Below, piece after piece: positions 17,587 to 28,093 of a stretch of DNA of 59,631 nt (the stretch's first letter is position 1; each line of letters opens with the position of its first letter). Source of the stretch: Ardenticatenales bacterium (GTDB taxonomy: Bacteria; Chloroflexota; Anaerolineae; Promineifilales; Promineifilaceae); contig JACKBM010000041.1 of NCBI GenBank assembly GCA_020634575.1, forward strand, positions 1 to 59,631, read 5' to 3'. A model generated the notes under the pieces. The model was not told where the DNA came from. It saw only the letters and a list, made by a program, of their open reading frames with translations, and searched no databases. Position numbers and translations under genes: made by a program.

Positions 17587-18513
17587 ATGTCTGATCCAAT
17601 CCTGGTCATCGGGGCAAGCTTACTGGACACAAAAGGAAAACCGCTGGCTGGCCTTGAGCCGGGGGCTTCCAATCCTGGGGTGATTCAACGGACCCGTGGG
17701 GGGACGGCGCGCAATGTGGCGGAAAATCTCGGCCGATATGGCGCTGAGGTGATTTTGCTCTCCGCCCTGGGTGACGACATCTCCGGGCAATGGCTGCAGC
17801 GGGCCACCGCCGAGGCCGGCGTCGATATGAGCCGGGTGATTGTGAGCCCGGCGCACCGTACCGGCTCCTACATTGCCTTTCTGGAGACGGATGGCACGCT
17901 CTCTGTTGCTCTGAACGACACAAGCGTGATGGAGATTATCACGCCGGACTATGTGCAGAGCCATGCTGACCTGTTTGCCGAAGCGTCTATGTTGTTCATT
18001 GACGGCAGTCTGCCCGAAGCCACCATCAAGACGGCTGTAGAACTGGCCCGGGCGCATAAGTTGCCAATTTGTGCGGACCCATCTTCGGTCCGGTTGGTGC
18101 ACAAGTTCCGCCCCTATATCCGCGATTTCAAGCTGATTGTTCCGAATGAAGTTGAAGCCAGCGCCATGGCTAATGGCGAGTTTGCCGGTTTTGATCCGGA
18201 TGCCAGCCTGGATGTGGCACGCCGCCTGGAGCGCCAGGGCATTGAAACGGTCGTGATCACCCTCTCTGATTTCGGCTTTGTCTATGTTTCGCATGATGAA
18301 AGTGGTTATTTCCCGGCTAAATACCATACTTTTGTGGATAGCACCGGCACCGGCGACGCGATCACCGCGGCCATCATGTTTGGTATGTTGGAAGAGATCC
18401 CGATTACCGAATGTATGCGCCTGGGGGCAGCCGCAGCCAGCCTGACCCTCCAGAGCGATGAATCGGTCCGCACAGATCTCAGCCTGGACCTGCTGTACGA
18501 CCACCTGACCTAA
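17587..18513 (+). CDS. PfkB-family sugar kinase, pseudouridine-kinase-like
   Basis: A 308-residue ribokinase-fold enzyme. ASNPGVIQRTRGGTARNVAE matches the N-terminal signature, and STGTGDAITAA carries the anion hole and catalytic Asp (about 257). The N-terminal sequence VIGASLLDTKGKP...SNPG and the segment LSALGDDISGQWL...TGSYIAFLETDG...VALNDTSVMEIITPDY resemble E. coli PsuK more than ribokinase or fructokinase. PsuK phosphorylates pseudouridine for breakdown to ribose-5-phosphate and uracil. A psuG partner is not next to it, so the substrate is a best guess. It heads a run of four plus-strand genes. Confidence 0.7.
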   Translation: MSDPILVIGASLLDTKGKPLAGLEPGASNPGVIQRTRGGTARNVAENLGRYGAEVILLSALGDDISGQWLQRATAEAGVDMSRVIVSPAHRTGSYIAFLETDGTLSVALNDTSVMEIITPDYVQSHADLFAEASMLFIDGSLPEATIKTAVELARAHKLPICADPSSVRLVHKFRPYIRDFKLIVPNEVEASAMANGEFAGFDPDASLDVARRLERQGIETVVITLSDFGFVYVSHDESGYFPAKYHTFVDSTGTGDAITAAIMFGMLEEIPITECMRLGAAAASLTLQSDESVRTDLSLDLLYDHLT

Positions 18514-18516
18514 ACG

Positions 18517-19182
18517 ATGACTGTCTGGCCTGGAATTCTCCTGGGAACGCTCTACATCGTGGCCCTGCTGGGTTTGGCCGAAGGGCTGCGCAAATGGCGT
18601 GGCTATGGCTCCGATTTTACGCGCAAGATCGTCCATATTGGCGTGGGGATGATGAATTGGTGGATTGTCTATCTGTTTGACACCCCCTGGCCGTTCATCG
18701 CCCTCTGTGCTGTATTTGTCCTCATCAACTTTCTGGATTGGCGCTACGGGCTGTTTGCCGCCATGACCAGCAGTGATCGCTCGAACCTGGGGACTGTTTA
18801 TTTTCCGCTGGCCTCCGCTGTGGTGGCCTATTTTTTATGGTCATTTCCGCCGCTTTTTGTGGCGGCTATGATGTCGTTGACCTGGGGTGATGGACTGGCG
18901 GCGGTGATTGGCCGGCGTTACGGCCGGCGCTTCTATCGGTCGGGGGCGGTCACCAAGTCGCTGGAAGGCTCAGCGGCCTTTTTTGTGGCCGGGTTTCTGG
19001 CGACCTGGCTGGCGCTGTGGATATTACCGGGTGAGCCAGATATCAGCCCGTTGGCGGCGTTGGCACCGGCCGGTCTGGCTGTCGCCCTGGCCACCATCCT
19101 GGAAGCCGTCACCCGCTGGGGGCTGGACAACCTGACGGTGACGGCGGCCGCGGCAGCGGTTCTCATGTTCTGGCCATTCTGA
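18517..19182 (+). CDS. Membrane polyprenol/phytol kinase-like or phosphatidate cytidylyltransferase-like enzyme
   Basis: A 221-residue integral membrane protein with six or seven helices. The motif FTRKIVHIGVGMMNW near residue 35 and the later SLTWGDGLAAVIGRRYGRR...KSLEGSAAFF match the dolichol kinase / phytol kinase (VTE5, SEC59) and CDP-alcohol cytidylyltransferase superfamily. It would use CTP to phosphorylate a lipid alcohol in the cytoplasmic membrane. It starts 4 bases after the kinase upstream and probably shares its mRNA. The sequence does not tell whether the substrate is phytol, farnesol or another prenol. Confidence 0.75.
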   Translation: MTVWPGILLGTLYIVALLGLAEGLRKWRGYGSDFTRKIVHIGVGMMNWWIVYLFDTPWPFIALCAVFVLINFLDWRYGLFAAMTSSDRSNLGTVYFPLASAVVAYFLWSFPPLFVAAMMSLTWGDGLAAVIGRRYGRRFYRSGAVTKSLEGSAAFFVAGFLATWLALWILPGEPDISPLAALAPAGLAVALATILEAVTRWGLDNLTVTAAAAAVLMFWPF

Positions 19183-19191
19183 TTTTTTTTC

Positions 19192-19887
19192 ATGATGTTT
19201 GACCCCACTCGTGTTCAGGCGATTTTCTTTGACCTGGATGGCACTCTAGTTGACACAGATGATGTGGCGGTGGCCCGGTTGGCTGGTCCGCTTAGCTACC
19301 TGCTGGGCCGGCGCGCTGAACGTTTTGCCCGCTGGTTTATGATGACGATCGAGACGCCCGGCAATGCGTTTATTACCTTGCTGGATTGGCTCCATCTGGA
19401 TCCCTACGCCCTACGCATCCGCCACGCCCTGCGCCGGCGTTTTGAGCGGACGCCGAAGGTGTACCAGTTGATCCCGGGTGTGGATGCGCTGCTGGCCGAG
19501 CTTAATGGTCGCTTTCCGCTGGCCCTGGTGACCTCGCGCAGCCAGCACAGCATCGATGCCTTTTTGGCCCAGTTCCCGGAGATAGCCGCGGCCATGACCA
19601 CCACCTGCGGCATTCAGGACAGTGTGCGCATCAAGCCTCATCCTGAGCCGATCTTGCTGGCGGCCAGCCGGGTTGGGGTGCCGGTCGAGGCCTGTCTGAT
19701 GGTGGGTGATACGCGGATGGATGTGCTGGCGGGCAAACGGGCCGGCGCCCAGATGGTGGCGGTGTTGTGCGGCTATGGCGAGCGCCGCGAACTGGCCCGA
19801 GCCGGCGCCGATCTGATCCTCGAAAACACAGCCGACCTGGGCTGGTGGCTCCGCGCCGAGGGCGCTGCGGACCCGTCGGGTACCTGA
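19192..19887 (+). CDS. HAD-superfamily phosphatase
   Basis: A 231-residue HAD hydrolase. Motif I is FFDLDGTLVDTDD (nucleophile Asp about 14), motif II is LVTSRSQH, motif III is RIKPHPEP, and motif IV is MVGDTRMDVLAGKRAGA. The helical cap between motifs I and II marks subclass I, the phosphoglycolate-phosphatase group. The start is one of two adjacent ATGs, and no good ribosome site is seen. Its stop codon lies inside a repeated GACCCGTCGGGT cluster. Confidence 0.88.
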   Translation: MMFDPTRVQAIFFDLDGTLVDTDDVAVARLAGPLSYLLGRRAERFARWFMMTIETPGNAFITLLDWLHLDPYALRIRHALRRRFERTPKVYQLIPGVDALLAELNGRFPLALVTSRSQHSIDAFLAQFPEIAAAMTTTCGIQDSVRIKPHPEPILLAASRVGVPVEACLMVGDTRMDVLAGKRAGAQMVAVLCGYGERRELARAGADLILENTADLGWWLRAEGAADPSGT

Positions 19888-19914
19888 CCCGTCGGGTCCG
19901 CCACCCGACGGGTC
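19870..19914. repeat. Three-fold palindromic GACCCGTCGGGT cluster
   Basis: GACCCGTCGGGT occurs at 19870-19881 and 19886-19897, and the inverse ACCCGACGGGTC at 19903-19914. The third unit can pair with either of the first two, giving alternative stems at the end of the HAD gene and just before the HD gene. This could modulate translation between the two or be a small intergenic repeat that invaded the HAD 3' end. Confidence 0.65.
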
Positions 19915-19942
19915 GCCAACCCCTCGCCGGGATGGAAGCTAG

Positions 19943-20938
19943 ATGCAGTACGACGATTCAATTTACGGCAGCAATACCATCACCGAGCCGGTGCTCCTGG
20001 AGTTGCTGGCGTCGCCCGCCATGCAGCGGCTGAAGGGCGTGATGCAACATGGCATCACCGGGCTCATTGGCGTGACCACGCCGATCTCCCGTTTTGAACA
20101 TTCAGTGGGCGCGATGTTGCTGGTGCGCCGGCTGGGCGCTGACCTGGCCGAGCAGATCGCGGCGCTGCTCCATGATGTCAGCCACACCGCCTTCAGCCAC
20201 GTCATCGACTACGTCTTCCACGATCATGATGCCCAGAGTTTCCATGACCGGGTAAAAGGGCGTTATGTGGCCGGCACGACTATCCCCGCCATTCTGACTC
20301 GGCACGGTTTTGCCTGGGAACCCCTGTTGGATGAGGCTGCCTTTCCCCTGCTGGAGCAGCCGTCACCCGCTTTGTGTGCGGACCGGCTGGATTATTTTTT
20401 GCGCGATAGTGTGCCGTTGGGCCTGGCCAGCCAGGCGGAAGTTCAGGCTGTTCTGGACAATCTAATTGTTCGGGAAGGGCGAATTGTCTGTCAGGATCAG
20501 GCGACGGCGCGTTGGTTGGCCGAGACCTTTATGGCTGCCGACGATGCCAGTTGGTCCAATTTCCGTGAAGTGGGTTTGTACGAACTGACGGCGCAGGCGA
20601 TCCGGCGTGGGCTGGCGGTGGGGGCGATGAGCGATGCCGATATCTGGGGGGAGGACCGGCCGGTCTGGCAAAAACTCCACGCCCACCCCGATCCCGGCCT
20701 CCAACAGCTTCTCCCCCAAATCACCACGGACACCCAATTTCTCTGGGACGAGGCCAACCCCACGTTTCACGTCAGCACCAAAATCCGTACCATCGACCCG
20801 GATATCTGGCTTGATGGTGCTCTGCGCCGGCTCAGCGAACTCGATCCGGCTTACGCCGCTCGCCGGGAGCGCTATGTCACTGCCAAGAACGGCGTCTGGC
20901 CCATGCGGGTTGTACCGGCCGGTGCCCCAATTGGCTAG
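19943..20938 (+). CDS. HD-domain phosphohydrolase, dGTPase/SAMHD1-like
   Basis: A 331-residue protein. The start MQYDDSIYGSNTITEPVLLEL, with LLASPAMQRLKGVMQHG, is the typical opening of the YwfO/SAMHD1-type HD family. Metal ligands are visible as RFEHSVG (His about 53) and LLHDVSHTAFSH (His-Asp 77-78), with CADRLDYFLRDS later. Members hydrolyse nucleotides, often deoxynucleoside triphosphates, although many are unassigned. It is the last gene of the run beginning at 17587. Confidence 0.85.
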   Translation: MQYDDSIYGSNTITEPVLLELLASPAMQRLKGVMQHGITGLIGVTTPISRFEHSVGAMLLVRRLGADLAEQIAALLHDVSHTAFSHVIDYVFHDHDAQSFHDRVKGRYVAGTTIPAILTRHGFAWEPLLDEAAFPLLEQPSPALCADRLDYFLRDSVPLGLASQAEVQAVLDNLIVREGRIVCQDQATARWLAETFMAADDASWSNFREVGLYELTAQAIRRGLAVGAMSDADIWGEDRPVWQKLHAHPDPGLQQLLPQITTDTQFLWDEANPTFHVSTKIRTIDPDIWLDGALRRLSELDPAYAARRERYVTAKNGVWPMRVVPAGAPIG

Positions 20939-21296
20939 CAAACTGCTGTTGACAACGCCCGTTTGCTTTCTCCGCACCCCCCAAATCCGCCAAATTGGTC
21001 TAAATAACCTGAAATTCTGACGCTAAATCTGACGAAACCAGCCCAAAAAGGCTCTTCAACTATGCCTACAGTACTGGTTTTTCCTCATGTCCTAGCTGTA
21101 AGGTACTGTTTTTTTACGCAAAGAACAGGCGCATACTGGCAATGTGGGTGTCGCTGGGAGCATACCCTAAAAAAAGTGGACTTAATTGCATAGGATCTGG
21201 CCTTACCCAGGGTTGGCCGGCTTCAGCTAACGAAGCCAGGTCCATATTGGCTTTTCGATGCTCAGAACGTGGGGCACTTAAGGGAGATATATTATT
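20939..21296 (+). other. Long leader before the GEVED surface-protein gene
   Basis: This 358-base gap has no convincing gene. The last 180 bases look structured: GGCTTC-AGCTAAC-GAAGCC (about 21220-21238) forms a stem, and TCTGGCC and GGTTGGCC segments sit beside it. It ends with AAGGGAGAT about 11 bases before the ATG at 21297. It may be a regulatory leader. No known riboswitch consensus was recognised. Confidence 0.35.
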
Positions 21297-22685
21297 ATGA
21301 ACGCCTACCGAAAACATTCTGTTTGGTTTCGTCTGGGACGCGTGTTTCGCGCTCTGGTGGGGATGATGCTGGCGCTGGCTGTCTTGATGACCATGACCTA
21401 TTCAGCCGATGCAACGGCCCAGGTTCTGGACGATGGAAATTCAGCACCTATCCAGAACCTTTCCGTCTTGTGCTGTGATAACGGTGGATCAACAATCGAT
21501 GCGACGAGCGGCACTGTGCTGGGTGGTGAGCGCGATGCGTATATTGAATCTGTCGCCGGTGATCTGTTCATCACTCAGGCGAGGTTTCTCGCGGGCACGC
21601 CGCTTAACCGGTTGAGCCTCAGTAACGACGACGGCAATGAAACTATTTTGACCATCACCTATGATGGTAATGATAGTAATGCCGCGACGCTGGATCCGAC
21701 TGGTCTAGGTGGTGTTGACCTGACGACAGGTGGTGCGGCCGGCTTTAGCTTTGCTGTCATCTCCAATGACCAGGCCGCACCCGTCACAATCAACATCTAT
21801 ACCGACGCAACCCATCATTCCACGGCGACTGTCACTATCACGGGTGTTAAAGGTTACTTCATTCCGTTTACTGACTTTGCTCAAGGCAGTGGTGCTACTG
21901 GTCCGGCCGACTTTGCGGATGTGGGTGCGCTCCAGATGGTCATTGATGGGACGGGCATTCCCAGTCTTGACCTGAGCATTGACATCATGGATACCTCGGC
22001 CACTGATTACGGTGACTTGCCAGCAACCTATAATGCGACAACTGCAGCGGATAACGGCGCTTTTCACACTGAAGGCACTATTTACCTCGGCTCTGCTTTT
22101 GACACTGAGACCGACGGCACCGAAAGTGCTACCGCGACCGGTGACGACACCGGCAGCGACGACGAAGATGGTATCGCCCTGGTCAGCAACTGGTCAGATG
22201 GTGCTGGCAACGGTTCCGTGCTGGTCACTGTCGGCGGCGGCAATGGTTGTCTGGATGGCTGGGTTGACTTTGACCAGGATGGCCTACTGAATGAAGCGGA
22301 TAATCACCCCATTGTGGATCGGTATGTGACAGTTGGGCAGCAGCTGGTAACCTTTGATGTACCGGCCGGTACCTTCCCCGGCTCTGGGGCCAACTTCAGC
22401 CTCTACGCTCGCTTCCGTCTGACTCGCGACCGGGATGGGGATGGGCTGTGCAACGACGAAGTTGAACTGGATGCCACGTCGCCCTGGCTCTACGGCGCCT
22501 ACGATGGCGAGGTTGAGGATTATCAGTTCCCCTTCAGCCCGACGGCCATTACGCTGGACATCATCAACCTGCAGGAGAACTCCTCTGGCCAATTGTGGGC
22601 GGTGGTTGTCACGCTTCTGCTGATGTCTGGGGCCACCTTCGTCTACTATCGACGGAGTGCGCGCCGGCTGGATGACACGGTCTGA
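21297..22685 (+). CDS. GEVED-domain cell-surface protein with C-terminal membrane anchor
   Basis: A 462-residue exported protein. A signal peptide (hydrophobic MMLALAVLMTMTYS, cleavage near ADATA) is followed by a beta-rich N-terminal domain of about 200 residues. Then comes DYGDLPATY...GSAFDTETDG...DDEDG, ending in DGEVEDYQF (about 405-415). This is the GEVED domain, common in large bacterial adhesins and wall proteins. A single helix (LWAVVVTLLLMSGATFVYY) with a short basic tail (RRSARR) anchors it, with no LPxTG box. It is likely a surface structural protein; its ligand is unknown. A clear terminator follows. Confidence 0.8.
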   Translation: MNAYRKHSVWFRLGRVFRALVGMMLALAVLMTMTYSADATAQVLDDGNSAPIQNLSVLCCDNGGSTIDATSGTVLGGERDAYIESVAGDLFITQARFLAGTPLNRLSLSNDDGNETILTITYDGNDSNAATLDPTGLGGVDLTTGGAAGFSFAVISNDQAAPVTINIYTDATHHSTATVTITGVKGYFIPFTDFAQGSGATGPADFADVGALQMVIDGTGIPSLDLSIDIMDTSATDYGDLPATYNATTAADNGAFHTEGTIYLGSAFDTETDGTESATATGDDTGSDDEDGIALVSNWSDGAGNGSVLVTVGGGNGCLDGWVDFDQDGLLNEADNHPIVDRYVTVGQQLVTFDVPAGTFPGSGANFSLYARFRLTRDRDGDGLCNDEVELDATSPWLYGAYDGEVEDYQFPFSPTAITLDIINLQENSSGQLWAVVVTLLLMSGATFVYYRRSARRLDDTV

Positions 22686-22718
22686 AAATAGCAGACTAAG
22701 TGAACTTCTGATTAATTG

Positions 22719-22756
22719 GGCAGGACTCGGGCTGGCAGCCGGGTCCTGCCTTTTTG
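22719..22756 (+). terminator. Rho-independent terminator after the GEVED gene
   Basis: The stem GGCAGGAC...GTCCTGCC (22719-22726 with 22743-22750), extended inward by CGG/CCG, is followed directly by TTTTTGTTTG. It lies 34 bases after the stop codon. Confidence 0.92.
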
Positions 22757-22794
22757 TTTGTCAGCAACACGCCTGACAGTGATACAATCCCCGG

Positions 22795-23979
22795 ATGGCT
22801 GAAACCTCCTTCCCCTACCTACGCAAACGCGCCTACCTGGCCGCCACCCTGACCCACTTCACCGTCGATGTCCTTAATAGCAGCCGCACCCTGGTGGTGG
22901 CGCTGCTGGCCATCAGCCTGGGGTTGACCAATCAGCAGGTGGGCATTGCCCTGATCGTCTACAACCTGGGCGCGGCCCTGACGCAGCCGCTGTTTGGCCT
23001 GCTGGCCGACCGTTATGGTCCCCGCTGGATCATCATCGGCGGCATGGGCTGGATGATTTTCTTCTACACGCTGGCGGCTACGGCGGGTGATTGGTTGGCG
23101 CTGATCGCCGTGACGATGGCTGGCCTGGGGTCTGGGGCCTTTCATCCGGCCGGTACCAAAGTTGCCAGCCAGACACCGGGCACACATCGCAACCAGGCAA
23201 CCGCCCTGTTTTTCACCATCGGCCAGTTTGGGCTATTTGCAGGTCCGGTTATCGCCGGCATCTTGCTGGATCGCTTTGATCGCTCTGGCTATATCGCGTT
23301 ACCGATCATGGCCATTCTGGCGCTGCTGCTGGATTGGTCTGCCTCTTTTGACAAGCCGGAGCGCGAGCCGGTCAAATCGGTGGCCGAGAAAAAAGTGGCC
23401 GCCGCGGCTGCCCGGGCCGCCCGGCCCGTTTCGCCCTGGGCCGCGCTGCCGGTGGCGATTATTGTGCTCTGCACCAACTCATTCGCCATTTCCGTCTCTA
23501 CCTACACGCCCATCCTCTTTGCCGAGCAGGGTTACGGCCAGACCTACATTGGCTGGGCCGCCGGCCTGGTGATGCTGGGTTCGGCTATCGGGGTGCTTGT
23601 TGGCGGTATCCTGGCCGATCGCTGGAGTGCAAAATGGACGGTTGTCGTGGGTGTAATGCTGGCTTTTATCCCAGGTTATTTTTACCTACCGGCCGGTGAC
23701 CCTCTCCGCTTACCCCTGCTGGCGCTGGCCGGCTTCCTGGGCGGGATGCCGCACAGTATCCTGGTCATCCTGATGCAATCGATCCTGCCCAAACGGGAAG
23801 GGATGGCGACGGGCCTGACCCTCGGCTTTATGTTTTTTGCCGGCTCAGTGGGCAGCCTGGTCGTCGGCCGCATCGCCGATAGCGCCGGCCTGGAGACGAC
23901 CCTACGGTCAGTCCCCTTCATCCTCCTCGCCGGCGCCCTCGCCGCCACCTTCCTCCCCCGCTTCAAACACCAGCGCTGA
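22795..23979 (+). CDS. MFS efflux transporter, fosmidomycin-resistance (Fsr) type
   Basis: A 394-residue inner-membrane protein with about twelve helices in two halves joined by a charged loop (FDKPEREPVKSVAEKKVAAA, about 185-205). The LTHFTVDVLNS start, LLADRYGPRW (MFS motif A) and especially GLGSGAFHPAGTKVAS, repeated loosely as GGMPHSILVILMQ in the second half, are marks of the Fsr family. Its substrate need not be fosmidomycin. It faces purB, with a large hairpin between the two stop codons. Confidence 0.85.
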   Translation: MAETSFPYLRKRAYLAATLTHFTVDVLNSSRTLVVALLAISLGLTNQQVGIALIVYNLGAALTQPLFGLLADRYGPRWIIIGGMGWMIFFYTLAATAGDWLALIAVTMAGLGSGAFHPAGTKVASQTPGTHRNQATALFFTIGQFGLFAGPVIAGILLDRFDRSGYIALPIMAILALLLDWSASFDKPEREPVKSVAEKKVAAAAARAARPVSPWAALPVAIIVLCTNSFAISVSTYTPILFAEQGYGQTYIGWAAGLVMLGSAIGVLVGGILADRWSAKWTVVVGVMLAFIPGYFYLPAGDPLRLPLLALAGFLGGMPHSILVILMQSILPKREGMATGLTLGFMFFAGSVGSLVVGRIADSAGLETTLRSVPFILLAGALAATFLPRFKHQR

Positions 23980-23987
23980 GCGCTCAT

Positions 23988-24057
23988 GCCCAGTGGGTCG
24001 CACTGCCGCAGCGTTATTGGCAGGCTGGGGTTTGGCCGGCAGTGCAACCCACTGGGC
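23988..24057. terminator. Bidirectional hairpin between MFS gene and purB
   Basis: The arms at 23988-24008 (begins GCCCAGTGGGT) and 24037-24057 (ends ACCCACTGGGC) pair over 21 bases with one mismatch and a 28-base loop. It lies between convergent stop codons at 23979 and 24061. There is no U-run, so it may stall polymerase or protect both 3' ends rather than be a classic terminator; alternatively it is an inserted palindromic element. Confidence 0.7.
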
Positions 24058-24060
24058 GGA

Positions 24061-27071
<3,011 letters not shown>

Positions 27072-27086
27072 TCACCGTTGGCGAAC

Positions 27087-28034
27087 TTACGCTTCGTTCT
27101 CGCTGCCGGCCGATTCGCCAGCTACCGGGCGCCGCGGCTTCGGTTTGGCCACCCGGCTACGACGGCGACGGCGGCGGCGGGCACTACCTGTTTCAGGCAG
27201 CAGGGCAGGTGCCCGGCCCTGAACATAGAAGATCCAGTAGATGCCGACGACGGCCAGCAGGATAGCGGCGATCATTGAGTAGGAGATAGCCGAACTGCCG
27301 ATCTTGGGCTGATCCGGCCGGAAAAACTCCACAATGAATCGGCCAATGCCCCACCAGACCAGAAAAGCGCCAAACAGAACGCCTGGCTGCCATTTCTCAC
27401 GATACTGTTTGGCCAGATAAGCCAGCACCACAAAACCGATGAGCAGCAAAATCGACTCATACAGGAAGGTCGGGTGGAAAAGCGTTTCGGCCGGGTAGGT
27501 CAGGGTGTCGTTGTACGGCGCAATCCGGTTGCCAATGGAGATCGGCATGCCCCAGGGCAAGGTTGTGGGCGGGCCGTACAGCTCCTGGTTGATGAAGTTA
27601 CCCCAGCGGCCAATGGCCTGGGCAATCAGGAGTGCCGGGCCGGCCACATCGGCATAGAGACGCAGGTCGAGGCCGCGCCAGCGGGTGTAGAGGTAAACGG
27701 CCAGCGTCGCGCCGACAAAGCCACCCAGAATGTTGGCGCCACCGGCGCGCAAATTGATCCAGTCGATAAACGACGAATATTGGGCGCTGTTGCCATCCAG
27801 GATCTCAAGGATGACATAGGTGAGGCGGGCAAAAACATAGCCGGATACAACGGCAACGAGCAGGCCAGAATATAGCTCATCCTGGTCCCCGCCGCGTTTC
27901 TCCACCTCACGACTGGCCCAGAAGGTACCGACTGCGATCCCAAGAACGACTAGAATGCCGTACCAGTAAATCGCAAAGCCGTCCCCAATGGGAATCGTAA
28001 AGGCAATTGGACTAAGATTGGTTGGGTCTAACAT
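27087..28034 (-). CDS. lgt: Prolipoprotein diacylglyceryl transferase
   Basis: A 315-residue membrane enzyme that attaches diacylglycerol to the lipobox cysteine of lipoproteins. About seven helices. The Lgt signature is AQAIGRWGNFINQELYG (residues about 140-156), preceded by GGANILGGFVGA and followed by HPTFLYES. An unusual C-terminal extension is strongly basic, then acidic (RRRRRRSRVAKPKPRR, then GSENEA). The lipoproteins encoded at 40847, 42037 and 57643 are likely substrates. Confidence 0.95.
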   Translation of the reverse strand: MLDPTNLSPIAFTIPIGDGFAIYWYGILVVLGIAVGTFWASREVEKRGGDQDELYSGLLVAVVSGYVFARLTYVILEILDGNSAQYSSFIDWINLRAGGANILGGFVGATLAVYLYTRWRGLDLRLYADVAGPALLIAQAIGRWGNFINQELYGPPTTLPWGMPISIGNRIAPYNDTLTYPAETLFHPTFLYESILLLIGFVVLAYLAKQYREKWQPGVLFGAFLVWWGIGRFIVEFFRPDQPKIGSSAISYSMIAAILLAVVGIYWIFYVQGRAPALLPETGSARRRRRRRSRVAKPKPRRPVAGESAGSENEA

Positions 28035-28093
28035 ATCTCTTTTTTCTATCTTCCTAATCTAGCGGATCGCCATTCAACCTTGGGCTGAATAAC

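Noticed and set aside
21100..21180. Possible c-di-GMP (GEMM) riboswitch before the GEVED gene
   Set aside because: Only an ACGCAAAG string fits; the GCAAACC partner block and the tetraloop receptor arrangement were not found.
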